Assembly (NCBI RefSeq): GCF_041296385.1
Contig: NW_027184061.1
Span: forward strand, 868,001 to 932,000
Direction: 5' to 3'
DNA from: Aphelocoma coerulescens
Taxonomy: Eukaryota > Chordata > Aves > Passeriformes > Corvidae
DNA: 64,000 bases
The position numbers and the translations under genes were made by a program. Shown piece by piece: positions 31,100 to 42,924 of this stretch. Within the stretch, counting starts at the first letter, position 1. Each line of letters begins with the position of its first letter. The notes under the pieces were generated by a model, which saw only the letters and a list, made by a program, of their open reading frames with translations, ran no database searches and had not been told where the DNA came from.

Positions 31100-33013
31100 G
31101 GGGAGGGGGCCAAGGGTGGGCACTGGCCCTGGGGGGAGGAGGAGCAGGGGTGGAGGAGGAGGGATGAAGGAGAAGGGGGAGAACGGACAGGAGGAAGAGC
31201 AGAAGGAGGAAGTGCAGGAGGAGTGGGAGGAAGAGGAGGGATAGAGGAGGAGCAGGAGCAGGAACAGGAGGAGGAAGAGGAGGCAGCACGTGCGTCCATC
31301 GCTCCCCGTATCTGCAGCCCCCCTGCCCCGGGAGCATTGCCCCCCCGCATTCTGCAGGGGACCGGGGAGGGGAAGCTTGCCCCAAATATCTTGGGTGGTC
31401 CCTGGGAGGGTTTTTTGGGGGGGTTCCCGCTGGTGGCTCACAGCAGAGCCCCGGCCGTGGGTGGGGGGATGTGGGGTCTCCCCCCACGTGTGGGTTGGTC
31501 TCCCTGGGTCAGGCTCTGGTACCATGTGGCGATCACCTGGTGACAGTGCAGAGTGAGTGGGACACCGGTTTCAGGGACACCGGTTTTGGGGACTGCCTGG
31601 GAGATCCAGGTTTGGGGGAAGCCCAAGAGTCACGGAGTGGGAAGAGCAGAGAGGGGCGATCCCGCAGCTGGGGGACCCCTTGCAGCCTGAAGGGAGGGGG
31701 AGGATGGAGAGCAGGGGAACCAGGGACCCCCTGGACACTGAAGTGGGGAGCCTGGAAAGGGGGGACCCCTGGGATTCCCCGGACCCCTCGTAGCCCAGAG
31801 AAGGCGGGAACTCCGGATATGGTGGAACCTCAAAATACACAGGACCCCCAGAAACCCAGAGAGAGGGAACACCTGAGAGGTTATTTTTGCTGAATCTTGG
31901 AGTTTTCTGTTTGAATTTGGATCTCTTGGGCCAAATCTTGATATTTTTTAAATTTTTGGGGTGAGGGAGGGAATCCTGTTGTTTCTAAGGTTTATTGATC
32001 TAAATGTTGGTGGTTTGGTTTTTTGAAGGGCAGAATTTTCCTATTGTGGAGGAGTTTTTCCTGTATATCAAGATTTTGGGAGTTTTGGGGCTGTGTCTTT
32101 GTGTTTGGGGCTTTTGTGGCTGGATCTTAATATTTTGGAGGGTTTTATGGACACAAATGCCTGGTGACTTCTAGAGATGGACTTGGGCTGGAGGAACCCC
32201 CAACCTAACACACTCACCCCTTGTTTTTGCCCTGAAAACAGGATTTGTCATTCCAAAGCCATGGCCGGATGGAGAAGGAGGCTGCAAGAAAGAGGAAGAT
32301 GTCCCGGGACCCCCAGGCAGGTGGGGAGGAAGTCACCGCCCCTTTCCTCCTCTCTCCTGCTCCATCTCCCAGCCCAGCATCACCCCCGGCTACAGGACAA
32401 GCCCGCTGCCGACGCCGTCCTGCCGGGGACGGACTGGGGGGATCTCCCTCCCCTTCCCTATGGCACGGAGGCAAATCCCATCCTCTCCTTCTCCACTCTC
32501 CTTCCTCTCCTCGTTCTGTCCTTATTCCTTCCACTTTCCTTCCTCCTCTCCTTCCTCCCTGGTTTCTTCTTCTTGTTCCTTCCTCTCCTTCTACCTTTTC
32601 CTTTTCCCTTCTCCCTGTCCCTTCCTCTCCTTCTCCTTCCTGCCCCAGGCACTGAGCTGCAGATGGAGACTGGGGGGAACAAATCCCTGTGGCAGAACCT
32701 CATGGAAGAGGCCGCTTTGAGCAGCTCCTCGATGCAGGAATCCAGCGGGGAGGAAAAACTGAAGAGATCCACGAGGAGTGGCTGCAAACCCAGCCCAGGG
32801 AGCTGCGAGGAGGAAAGACCCCCCATGAGACAGAAAGGCAGCCGGAGATCCAGCCACAGCTCAGAGCTGATGGAGAAGCCTCAGGGTGGAGAGAAGCTCC
32901 ACAAGTGCTTGGAATGTGGAAGAGATTTGGAAATCCACGTGGATGCAGAGATACCCCACAGCCCCTGGAGGAGCCCCCACCAGAGCAGGGGGATGCCTGA
33001 GGAGAGGCTGTGA
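31100..33013 (+). pseudogene. C2H2 zinc-finger gene 3, finger array lost
   Basis: The purine-rich 5' region and noncoding exon are recognisable, but the first donor is destroyed: TCTGCAG is followed by GGGACC at 31357 instead of GTGACC. Coding exons 32269-32320 and 32649-33013 still join in frame (138 residues) and match the leader and spacer of zinc-finger gene 1. Only one finger start, H-K-C-L-E-C-G-R, remains before the sequence leaves the finger code and stops. It cannot bind DNA as a C2H2 protein. The next ~350 bases contain zinc-finger 3'-flank-like sequence. Confidence 0.75.
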
Positions 33014-33589
33014 CCCCGTGGGAGACCCGTGGACAGAGGGGCCCCGCTGGAGCAGCCTCTCCTTGCAGGACTGACCCCGGGGCAGAGTGACCCCCGGGGC
33101 TGCAGCAGTGTGAGGGGACTGCTGCCCGTGGGACGGACTCAGGGTGGAGAAGTTCCTGGAGAACTGTCTGGTGGGAGGGAGCCCAGAGTGCAGCAGGGGA
33201 ACGACTCCTGTCCCTGAGCAGCGGGAGAAGGCACCGGGGATGAACTGAGCATGGCCCCAATTCCCTGTGTCCTGCACTGCCGGGGTGGGAGGTGGAGCTG
33301 GAAGGAGGGATGGGTGAGAGGAAGATGTTTGGAAGGGTCTTCTTTTAATTCTCCTTATCCTGCCCTGAGTTTTTGGAGTTTTCTGCCACAAATCTCTCCC
33401 CTCGTGCACTCAGCCAAAGGGGTTTGGGGCGGTTTTCCCTTTTTCGGGGAAATCAAAGCCATGCACTGATGCTCCGAATTAGGGGCGGGAGTCGGGAGGC
33501 TGCAGGGCTTCCCAAGGAGCCGGAGGCAGCCAACACGCAGGGCTGGGCAAGTCGGGCCGGGAGCAGCGGAGAGCTTTGTTTCCCTTCCC

Positions 33590-34140
33590 AGCTGAATGGC
33601 GGCTCGGGCCGGGCCCGTTCCAGGGCTGTTCCTCAGCTGCGGCTTTCCCCTCACGCAGCCCGGGGGGCGCTGGGAGCGCGGGGCGAGGCTGGGCCGTGTG
33701 CAGAGCCCGCCCCTCGCTGCGATTGGGCGGTGCTGCCGTCAGTCGTGGTTCTGGCGCGCTGATTGGTCGGAGCGGGGAGCAGCCCGGGCCCGGAGCCGCC
33801 GGCAGGGCGGCCGTGGCGCAGCAGAGGCGCCATTGGCGGAGCGTCTGTGCGGGCCCGGGAGCGGCGGCGGCGGCGGCCGGAGCCCGGTGAGGCGGCGGCG
33901 GAGCTCGGAGGCGGCCCCAGCGCAGGTGGGAGCCGCGCTCGGTTCTGGCGGGGCTCGGCGCTGGCTGCGGGCGGAGGGGGCGGCAGGGGGCTGGGGCGGG
34001 TTCGTTGTGCCGTGTGGGCGCCGTGTTCGCCCTGGCGTGAGGGCGCTGCGGGAGCGGCTGCCCGCGCTCTCCTTGCCGCTGCTGCCTCGGCAGGAGCCGG
34101 TGCCGGAGCAGCGCTGGCTCGTCCCGGCTGCTGTGGGTAG
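33590..34140 (+). promoter_or_regulatory. CpG island with inverted CCAAT boxes (copy B)
   Basis: A very GC-rich stretch with attggg, gattggtcgg and ccattggcgg boxes, a GGC run and a possible noncoding exon end, GGAGCCCG then GTGAGG, near 33888. It has housekeeping-promoter character. No coding exon was found downstream on the plus strand. The duplicate at 57945-58480 lies head-to-head with the PAK-like gene. Confidence 0.55.
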
Positions 34141-34499
34141 GACAGAGGTGGCTGCCCCGTCGGCGGGAGTGTGCGGGAAAGTTCCCGTGGCCAGAGGTTT
34201 GTGTCCCCAGAGGAGCCGGAGGAGTCCTGTAAAAGGAACTTTATTCCTGGACCAAGGGAGAGGCCACGGGGCATTTCCCGTGGGGTCTGTCCAAGTGTTG
34301 GAGGACGCAGCCTCCTTTTTATGCCGATTTCCGCGGCCGCATCTCCGTGTCCCTTTCCCCCGTGGCTGAGGTCCTTGGAAGGTACAGACTTCCCGATCCG
34401 CCTGCTGCATGTGCCCCTTAATGTGCACCCCCACTTTGTAGAACATCCGATATTCATGGCTCTGTTAAGTCTTTGTTTCCTTTGTTCTCTGTTTCCCCA

Positions 34500-35690
34500 C
34501 TTTTCCTTTGCCATCTCTTTGCCAAGAGCACTTTAAGTCCTTTAATTTTTCACAACCTCCTGGTCCTTCTGCTGAAAGAGAATCTGATGCCATCCCAGGG
34601 TGAAATGTGGCGTTGCTCATGGGAGTGGATTGGTGGGTGAGAAGGTCAGGAGCTGGAGCTGTGTGCTTGGTTATGATTTGGAGGACAGCTTGTAATCTAA
34701 TGATGCATTGAAATGATCTGTGGGTTCTCTGGCACCTGGTATGAATTTGTTTGGGTTCCCAGGGGCTGCTCCATGGTGTTGTAGGATTTGTTCTGGTGCC
34801 GTTCACCTTTTCCCCATTTTTGGGCAGTCCCTTCATCCAGGGATGCATCAATTGACCTCTTTTCTCTGATTAAATCATCACATCCTTGGATTCCCAAGCG
34901 ATTTCGCTGACCTTGTGGCAGCAAAAGCAGCCCAGTGGTCAAACGCACCCTGTATAACCCAGACAGTGCCAGCAGATGTTGGAGTGGGGAGAGGGATGAT
35001 TCCCCCCCGCTTTTGTGAGTGAAGTTCTCCCAACATTCTCCGTTTGCTGTTTTCCTTTGCAGCTTCAGGGATTTCTGTTGCAGAGTCCGAGATGCTCAGT
35101 GTGGGCTCTGCCTTTAGCGATGCAAATTCCGTCTGTGCAGGGAGGCAGAGCTTGGGGTGAGGGGCAGAGGGAATCAGGCCAATTCCTCTGGCAGGCAAGG
35201 AGAGCCTGGGACATTGTGCACACTTCCCGCAGCAGAGTTAATTTGCATTTCTAAAGCTCCTCTGCTGGCTGCCTGGAAGGAAGCTTCTCCTCCGGGGCAA
35301 CCATCAGGTGACTCACCTATGGGCCTTCCCCCCCCCCCCAACCCCCATAAGCTGCTCCTTTCCCTTTTTCTTTTCCATGTTTTTTTTTAACTGTTTATGA
35401 GTTAAAGGGTCTCCTTTAAAGATCTTCCAGTTTTGCAAAATGCAACCTAAATGTGAACATCGAAAAACCCGTTGCAAAATTCTGCCATCACTAACAGCCA
35501 CGCACACACATACATAAAAAAACCCCTAAACTAATAAAGATTTTCGCTATTTCTTTTCCTGTGACTATAAATTGACTCTCACACCCCTGGCCCAGACCCA
35601 ACTGACAATGTCAAAGTAGGATTATTAAGAAAAAACCGTCTAATGATGTAATCTTGTTACCAAAACTGCGGGGGGGGGGGGGGAAACAAA
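34500..35690. other. Copy B equivalent of the leader-like region; no gene
   Basis: Inverted counterpart of 3600-5200. Octamer motifs recur at about 35118 (ATGCAAAT) and 35240 (ATTTGCAT). A poly-C/G run and small indels distinguish it from copies A and C. Confidence 0.5.
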
Positions 35691-36110
35691 AACTCTCCAA
35701 CAACCTTTTTAGTGTTAGAGGATCAAGGCTGAAGAAAATGAATACAAAAGCTAAATTTTAAGCAATGTAATTTTGGACATTTATTAGTAGAACAAAGGCA
35801 AATCACAGCCTGGGGCGCTTGGCAATGTTGCCAGAGGCGCCCTCCATTCATTTTACTGTGGGCTGAAGTACTCTCCTGAACTGTTACATATTCATTAACC
35901 CAGAAAGGAATTTACACTTCTCTCCCCTTTCCCCCTGTCCCGTTTCTGCCCCTTCCCCCAGCAGGACACCGCCTCAGTCCTCTGGATCGCTTCAGAACTG
36001 CAGACAGGCCCCCTCTCTCCGGTGCCTCCGCAGTCTCCAGCCTCATTTGCAGCTGCCAGTTCCCTTGGGCGGTGTGAGCTCTGATGAGGTAACAATCTTC
36101 CTGGGATGCA
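35690..36110 (-). mobile_element. LTR-like segment of the gamma-like ERV (copy B)
   Basis: Inverted counterpart of 3170-3600 with the same conserved end (aaccttttttagtgttagag on the plus strand). The expected AATAAA position has altered to a variant. Confidence 0.55.
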
Positions 36111-36355
36111 TGCGGTTTATCTTCTTTGTTTCTCTAAGATGTCTTGGTTCCTGGCTCTGTAGTTTCTCAGCTCAAAAGACATTTATTACCGTGTGTTTAT
36201 TAATACATTTCTTAACTTACTACAACTATTTCAAAGTTACAGTTTATCTAAATCTTGTTTCTACTTAACTACATTTTACTGTAACAATCTTTCTACACAA
36301 TCCATCATCACTTCTAAATATTTGATTCATATATGTGAAAGACAACGTTTATCAT

Positions 36356-36767
36356 TCACTCATTTATCACACCAGGGTAAGGAATTCTAAACATGGATTC
36401 CTGGGGAGATAATTGAATATCTGCCCTGGGTCTGGCTCTTCTTCTTGCCAAAGACAATGGCAGCAGCCGTACCCGTGGCATCTTGGTTTCTCTCAGCAGT
36501 TTCAGAAGGTGTTTCTTTATTTCCCCATTCATTCTTTCCACCCGACCCGAACTCTGGGGGTGCCAGGGCGTTTGGAGGTCCCACTGTGTTCCTAAAGCAG
36601 CCAGAACGGCCTGAAGGGTCATTCCTGTAAAAATGAGTTCCCCTGTCTGAGTCCATTGCTTCCACAATCCCATATCTTGGAATTGTTTGTTCCAAACATG
36701 CCTTAAGAACTGATGCAGGGATTGCTGAAGCAGTTGGAAATGCTTCTGCCCCGCTGTGAGCTGCCAT
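36356..36767 (-). pseudogene. Retroviral integrase remnant (copy B)
   Basis: The catalytic-core blocks around the second Asp and the Glu are readable but split over two frames by a single-base indel in an A run near 36632. Reverse transcriptase is missing between this and the protease remnant. Confidence 0.8.
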
Positions 36768-37642
36768 GCTGTTAGCAGAAGATATTGAAGCCTTCCTGCT
36801 CAGGGCATTTCAGTGCCAGGCTCTTCCAAGCACCCCCAGCTCGGCCCTTTGAGCTGAGCATGCGGGCGCTGAGCTGCGCTTTGTCTCCTTCCCTTTCCTT
36901 AAGAGCAGCGTGTCTTGTCACTCTTTTCCCTTCTGCTGCCCTTGAAGCCCCATCCCTAAACACCTTTTCTCCCTCAGGCCAGGGAATGTCTGGTAAATCT
37001 CTCCTAGGCCGGCTCTGGAGCTCTGTCACTTGACTGCAGCCATGGGTTTCTTGCCAGCCCCGTGTCCAGGGCCGTTCAAACAGGAGGCTGGGTTCAACCC
37101 TTGCCCTGTCCTCAACTCTGAATCCTCCTGTTCCATCCAACAAGTTTCATTCTGTAAGAACCCAGCGCTGCTCATCCATTTAGAGGCTCCTTTGGTTAAC
37201 AAAGCTTTACCTTGATGCCAGGCTTGAACAATGAGAGATTCTGCTGCTGTCAGTTTGCAGGCCTCAGTTCCCAATAAAGCCGGGGCTGCACAATTCTGCA
37301 GACAATGAGGCCACTCTCTGGCCACTGGGTGAAACATTTGAGCCCAGGAATTCCTTTGGCATGGCCCTGATTAACATCCACATGCAATTCAAATGGTTTT
37401 TCCCTGTGTGGGAGGGCCAGGGCAGGAGGCTCAGTTAATCTGCTTTTGAAGCCTTGAAAATTGTGCTTTCCTTCTGGTGTCCATGATGGGGTTTCTTGCC
37501 TGGCAGGAGAGGAGAGTTGTAGGGAGAGATGCCTGGCTCCAGAAGCGCTGCCTTTAGCAGGGACTCAGTAAGAGGCTGTAACCCCTTCCTTGCCTCCCTT
37601 GGAACAGGGTATTGCTTTTAGACACCACTTGTCCTGGATGCT

Positions 37643-37955
37643 TCAGAGGAATTTGGAGAGGCTCCATATCTGATTTTCCCTATTTCCGTGGGGCTGCCCA
37701 CACTTCTGGGTTCCCTTCAGCAGAGGCCTCCGCAGACATTTGACACAAAGGTCCAGCAGCATTAGCCTCTGTATCTCCTTTGACAATGTTAATTTGCATT
37801 CCCACTTCAGCCACCAAATCCCTTCCCAGTAAATTACAATCACAATTAGGAGCAAAGAGAAATTGATGCCTTTCAAACCCATCCCCCACATCTACTGATA
37901 GTGGTTGAATAAAACACCCCTGCTCATCTTTCCCACTTATTCCCTGCGTAATCAA
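37643..37955 (-). pseudogene. Retroviral protease remnant (copy B)
   Basis: Carries the same C-N-L-L-G-R-D-L core as copy A in a short open frame. Truncated at both ends of the gene. Confidence 0.65.
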
Positions 37956-38550
37956 AGAAATTTTGAGGATAAGATTGTGCTATAAGGCCTCCCTGTCCTC
38001 ACTTTTTTCTCTTCCTCCTGTTTTCCATCTTCCTTTTCCTTTCTTACCACATAGATTCCTCCTGCTGCTGTTTGCCTTAACCATACTCCTGCACACTCCC
38101 TTCAACCAATCCCTTCCCAGCACACCAACACCATCCGTCCCCTGTTGCTGAGACCCCTTCTCGACTTCCTTTTTTACCCCTGCTGGGTGTCCATGTCCTT
38201 AATTAGCTCTGGGAGAATGTGCAAACTGCCTCAACATTGTCCCCTTTTGTATAGGAAACGATGTCCATGGTTCTGTTCAGGCTTTGTTGTTGTTCTGGAA
38301 GTTGAGGAATTGAGCAGGAGCTTGGCTGAGCAGCAGTGTGTGTCAGTCAGTGCCATTTTGTGGAGCTGCTGGTTTGTGCTGTCACTTGCTTGTGTGCAAG
38401 TGCGTGTGGCTGTGTCCGAGCAGATTCAGAGCATGTGTTTGTAAGGAGGCGTTGGTGTTGTTGGTTCGCTGGGGGTGCCCGGTTTTCGGGACATCCCCCC
38501 TGGAGCAGGGTGTCCCCCCTTGGTGCAGGCGCGGCCCTCAGGCAGCGCTC

Positions 38551-38594
38551 AGCCAATCAGAAGGCGCGGCGCTGGTGACTCAGCAGTTGCCAGG
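38551..38594 (-). promoter_or_regulatory. MHC class II-type X1-X2-Y module (copy 3, inverted)
   Basis: On the minus strand X1 CCTGGCAAC begins at 38594 and Y CTGATTGGCT begins at 38560, again 34 bases apart. It is the counterpart of copy 1 in the inverted duplicate. It lies some 500 bases upstream of the donor of the first exon of zinc-finger gene 4, which is transcribed in the opposite direction. Confidence 0.7.
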
Positions 38595-38599
38595 CAGAG

Positions 38600-39119
38600 C
38601 CGCAGCGCCCGGCGCTCCCCAGCTGGAGCCCACGTGTGGCCCGGCCTTGGCGCCCCCCGCCAGGGGAATTTGGGGAGGTGGGAGGGGGGGAGCGCCAAGG
38701 CCGGGCCGGGCCGTGCTGTGCTGGCAGAAGTGGCTGCGGCGGGGGCCGAGTGCGGGCAGGAGCGGCCGAGAGCCCAGCGCTGCCCCAGCCCGAGCTGCCG
38801 CAGCTGCATCGCTGCTCGTGCTGTGCGATCCGAGAGCTCTGGGGGGCAGAGCGAGCCAGGGCTGGGTGCTGGGCCTGGGGGGAGCAGGAGAAAGGCTGGA
38901 GGAGCAGGGCTGGAGACCAGAATGGTGAAACGATGCCCGTGGGAGCAGCAGGTGGGATTCTGCAGGAGAAGGAGTAGTGTGAGGAAGAGGAGTGTGAGGA
39001 AGAGTAGGGATACAGGAGGAGGAGCAGGAGGAGGAAGAGGAGGCACCGCAAGGTTCCATCACTCGCTGTATCTGCAGCCTCCCCCCAGCCCCAGGAGCGT
39101 TGCCTCCCCCATCCAGCAG
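38600..39119 (+). other. Promoter-proximal region and noncoding exon 1 of zinc-finger gene 4
   Basis: GC-rich, then a purine-rich ggaggaggag tract, ending in ATCCAGCAG before GTGATC; the donor follows 39119. The intron to 39423 is T- and G-rich and ends in the acceptor cccaattcag. Confidence 0.6.
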
Positions 39120-39360
39120 GTGATCAGGGAGGGGGATCCACGATTTTCCCGTGGGTGAATCTTGGTGTTTCTGAGGTTTCTTGGGCTCCATGTTGGTGCT
39201 TTGGTTTTTTTGTGGGGGCTGAATGTGTTTATATTTTGGAGGGTGTTTTGTCTGAATCTTGATGTTTTGGGAGTTTTAGGTCTGTGTCTTGATGTCTGGG
39301 GGCATTTTGGGCTGAATCTCTGTGTTTTGGAGATTTTTACAGACACAAGATGCCCGGTGA

Positions 39361-40023
<663 letters not shown>

Positions 40024-40234
40024 GGGAAGCCCTGCGAGTGCCCCGAGTGCGGGAAGAGCTTCGTGCGCTGCTCCAGCTCCATCCCCCGTGGGAGGATCGG
40101 CGTTGGATGATCCCCAGTGACCCCCGTGGGGCAGAGCCCTGGTGACCCCCATTCTGGGTGATCCCCGCTGGGTGGGGGGAAGGTGTTGGAGAGATTTCTT
40201 TGCCTTCTCCTTGTGCTGCTGGGATTTGGTTGGG

Positions 40235-40240
40235 AATAAA
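40235..40240 (+). terminator. Polyadenylation signal of zinc-finger gene 4
   Basis: AATAAA in ttgggaataaattccctccc, about 210 bases past the stop codon. The same string serves zinc-finger gene 5 on the other strand at 43473-43478. Confidence 0.7.
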
Positions 40241-40319
40241 TTCCCTCCCTGTGCCCAGGCTGGCTCTGTTGTGCCAATTCCACCTCAAAACAACTCCATC
40301 CCACCTCCAAATTTTGGGG

Positions 40320-40840
40320 TATCCCCTGTGCCCAAACTGCTCCCAGTTGTAGATGTTCCTGTCCATGAACTTCACCCAGTTGTTGTCATCAAGGAAGTGC
40401 CAGTGGGCTTTTCCCCAGGAATGGAACACACCTGTGTGGGAGACAGGTCAGGGGGTGCCCCCTTCCAGCAGCGCCCAGCACCCCACAGCAGGTTGGGAGC
40501 TCAAGGGACCCCCCTGGACACCCCTTTCCCACCCCTCTCTGCCCCACGGCCGCCTCAGCACCAGCTGCTGGGTGGGGAGGAACCCCCCATGAGACCCCCA
40601 GGGAGGGACAGGGGTTTGGGGACCACCCCAGTGAGGTTCTGCCCCCCCGAGAGCCCCAGGGAACAGCTCAAGAGATCAAGTGATGGGGACACGAAGGGAC
40701 TCTCATGGGAAGCCCTTTCCCGCTGTCCCCCCAGCCCTTATCCCCCTCTCAGACACCTTTCCCACCGTCCCCGCGCCCCTCCCCACTCACCCAAGAGCTC
40801 CTCACCCGCAGCCGGGGGCTCCCAGCACCCAGAGTGAGGT
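40320..40840 (-). pseudogene. MHC class II beta pseudogene 2 (exon 1 tail and half of exon 2)
   Basis: Exon 1 relic: the V-L-G-A-P / P-A-A-G-E-E-L-L-G halves lie in different frames because the C run is one base short. The donor GTGAGT follows 40791. Exon 2 relic: it begins after the acceptor CCACACAG at 40431 and reads V-F-H-S-W-G-K-A-H-W-H-F, then W-V-K-F-M-D-R-N-I-Y-N, clearly a beta-1 domain. The disulphide Cys has become Trp. Similarity ends near 40320, ~80 bases beyond the poly(A) site of zinc-finger gene 4 in convergent orientation. The beta-2 and TM exons are absent. Confidence 0.75.
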
Positions 40841-41135
40841 GACACGGGGGAGAAACACGGGGGTTGCCATTCCCGATCAATCCCAGGGCCGGTTTTGCCC
40901 CCCCAATCTTGGCCCCCCCGCGGGGTTCCCCAGAGTCCCTCCCCACTGCCCCCCAATAAACGGGATCAGCCCTAACTGGGAAGCCTTACTGGGAACACTG
41001 GGAGCAGCCGGGCAGGGGCAGAGTGACAGCGGGGCTGGGGGGGACACAGGACCCGCCCCAAAATCAGCGCGGGGATGGAGCGGGGGGTCCCGGCTGGGCC
41101 CGAGGCCACAGGGAGGGGCTGCGGCCGCCGGCGGC

Positions 41136-42917
41136 TCAGGAGCTCTGTGGGCAGAGCAAAGGGGGTGACACCGGGCTGGGGGGCCCGGGGGGGCACACAC
41201 GCTCTGGGGGAGGGGGGATGCGATCCCCGGGACCCCCCGTCACCTCCTCGAGCAAGTGAAAGCCAAGCCCCAGCACCAGGAAGATGAAGCCCAACACGAA
41301 GTCCCCAATCCCCATCAGAATCTTGCTTCAGGCAGTGTCCGCTGGCATCTCTGGGGGGTCCACAGGGGTCAGGACCTCTCTAAAACCCCCCCAGAGAGCC
41401 ATCAGGACCCCCTAAACCCCTCTTTTTTTCGTCCACAATCTGTCCAGAACGCCGTTAAACCTTCCAGCACATGCCAAACCCACTCTCATCTCCTCCAGGA
41501 CTCCACAAGCCCCATCCCAGTTGCTCCCTGCCTTGCGAGGATCCCCCAAACCCTCTCCCAGCCCATTCGCCAAGGTTAAAAAGAAGGGTGGCTCTTGATG
41601 GAATGCCCAACACCGAAAAACAGGACAAGAGATCGGCCTAGAAGCACAGACAGCTTCGGGTTGGGGTGTTCTGAGAGAAGTGAGCTGCCCTCGTGAGAGG
41701 GGAGTGGATTGAGGGCACTGGGGAGGCACTGGGAGGGCACTGGGAGCGACTGGGAATGGAGCGCGCGGCACTGGGAGGCCGAGTCCAGCACGGGGCACTC
41801 GGCGCTGCGGGTCTGCCTGGCAACTGATGAGTCATCAGAGAGACGCGCTCTGATTGGCTGAGGGGCGTCAGCGCCACGCAGGGCTAGGATGGACACGCGC
41901 GGGGGCACTGGGAGAGACTGGGATGGACTGGGAGGGACTGGGAGGGACTGGGAGGGACTGGGACACCTCAGGGGAAGCTGGAAGGACAAGAGGCCCCGGG
42001 GATGGGCACCAGGGGGGCTGAGGGGCTCCAGGCTCATCCCCAGGGCAGGGCCCGAGGGGACTCGCTCTGCCCGACGTTCTGCACCTCTGCGGGCCGCGAG
42101 CAACGGGGCAACGATGTCGCGGTGGTGCCGGCAGAGCCTGTCCGCCAGAGCCCGTTTGTACCCCAGTCTGGCTGGATGGCTGTTCCAGCACTGCGCCTGT
42201 TTCTCCCCACACGGGCTGTCCCCCACAAACAGCCCCACATCGCTGGCGAGTGCAGTTGCTGCTCCCGCTGTCAGATGCTCCTCTGCACCAACCTCACCCG
42301 CTCGGTGCCCTTAATGAAGTGACACTCGGACTTCATCATCCCCTGGAACACCCCTGTGTGTGTGGGACACAGCTCAGGGGGTGCCCCCCTGCAGCCCCCA
42401 GCACGCCCAGAGCTCCGGGAGCCACCCCGGATCCCCGCTCCACACCCCCTGTGCCCCACGGCCGCCATGGGACCCTCCTGCCCGTGCTCTGACTTCCTCT
42501 TTTCCATCCTTCTTCCTTTTTCACATCCCCTCTCCCACCATTTCTAGCCGCTCCCCAGAGGAGTTTTGGAGTCCCATTCCCCCCTTTTCACCCTTTCCAC
42601 CCTTTTCCCCCACAATCCCCCAATCCCCAGCCCACTCCCGCTCAGTTTTTGGGTCCCATCCTCCACTTTTCCCCACTTTCCCACCCCCTCCCATCCGTTT
42701 TTCCCCCACTCTTCAGCCCCCTCCTGCTCTTCCTTTGAGGGTCCCCTCCACCTCTCACTCATTTTAGGGGTCCCATCACCCCTTTTTCCCCTTCTCCCCC
42801 TCTTTCCCATCGTGTCCCATCCCCCCACTCACCCGAGAGCTCCGTGCCCGCAGCCGGGGGGGCTCCCAGCACCACCAGTGCCACCAGTACGGCCCCAGTT
42901 GCCGCCACTCGCCCCAA
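41136..42917 (-). pseudogene. MHC class II beta pseudogene 1 (exons 1, 2, TM and tail; beta-2 missing)
   Basis: Exon 1 is 42917-42833 (85 bases; leader core L-V-A-L-V-V-L-G-A-P-P-A-A-G). The start codon reads TTG where the sister exon at 30597 has ATG. Exon 2 is 42353-42085. It begins G-V-F-Q and includes E-C-H-F-I-K-G-T-E-R-V-R, but has an in-frame TGA after R-S-I and a one-base deletion soon after, leaving 269 instead of 270 bases. The rest (V-G-D-S-P-C-G-E-K, then L-C-R-H) is readable in the shifted frame. No beta-2 exon is found between 42085 and 41350; that space holds a GGGACTGGGA repeat and an X-Y promoter module. TM exon 41350-41244 has Arg CGA changed to TGA. Tail exon 41144-41136 encodes S-S-stop. 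Confidence 0.88.
41816..41859 (+). promoter_or_regulatory. MHC class II-type X1-X2-Y module (copy 4)
   Basis: CCTGGCAAC at 41816, TGAGTCA at 41828-41834 and CTGATTGGCT at 41850-41859; 34-base spacing is kept although flanks differ (atcagagagacgcg). It lies inside the MHC pseudogene, on the opposite strand, where the beta-2 exon should be. A Y-box-plus-flank relic with no X box (gattggctgaggggc) abuts exon 1 at about 42941. Confidence 0.7.
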
Positions 42918-42924
42918 GGCCAGC

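Larger units (their letters stand above)
33365..39200 (-). repeat. Copy B of the ERV-containing segmental duplication
   Basis: Inverted relative to 1-5640 and in the same orientation as 57793-64000. Compared with A it carries an extra ~0.8 kb CpG-rich segment (33590-34380) near its left end. The match continues to 39190, inside zinc-finger gene 4, whose promoter and first exon are therefore part of the duplicated unit. Confidence 0.85.

Noticed and set aside
41350..42085. Possible MHC beta-2 exon
   Set aside because: No Cys-containing immunoglobulin-like wording in any frame. The interval is explained by a GGGACTGGGA repeat, a promoter module and unassigned DNA.
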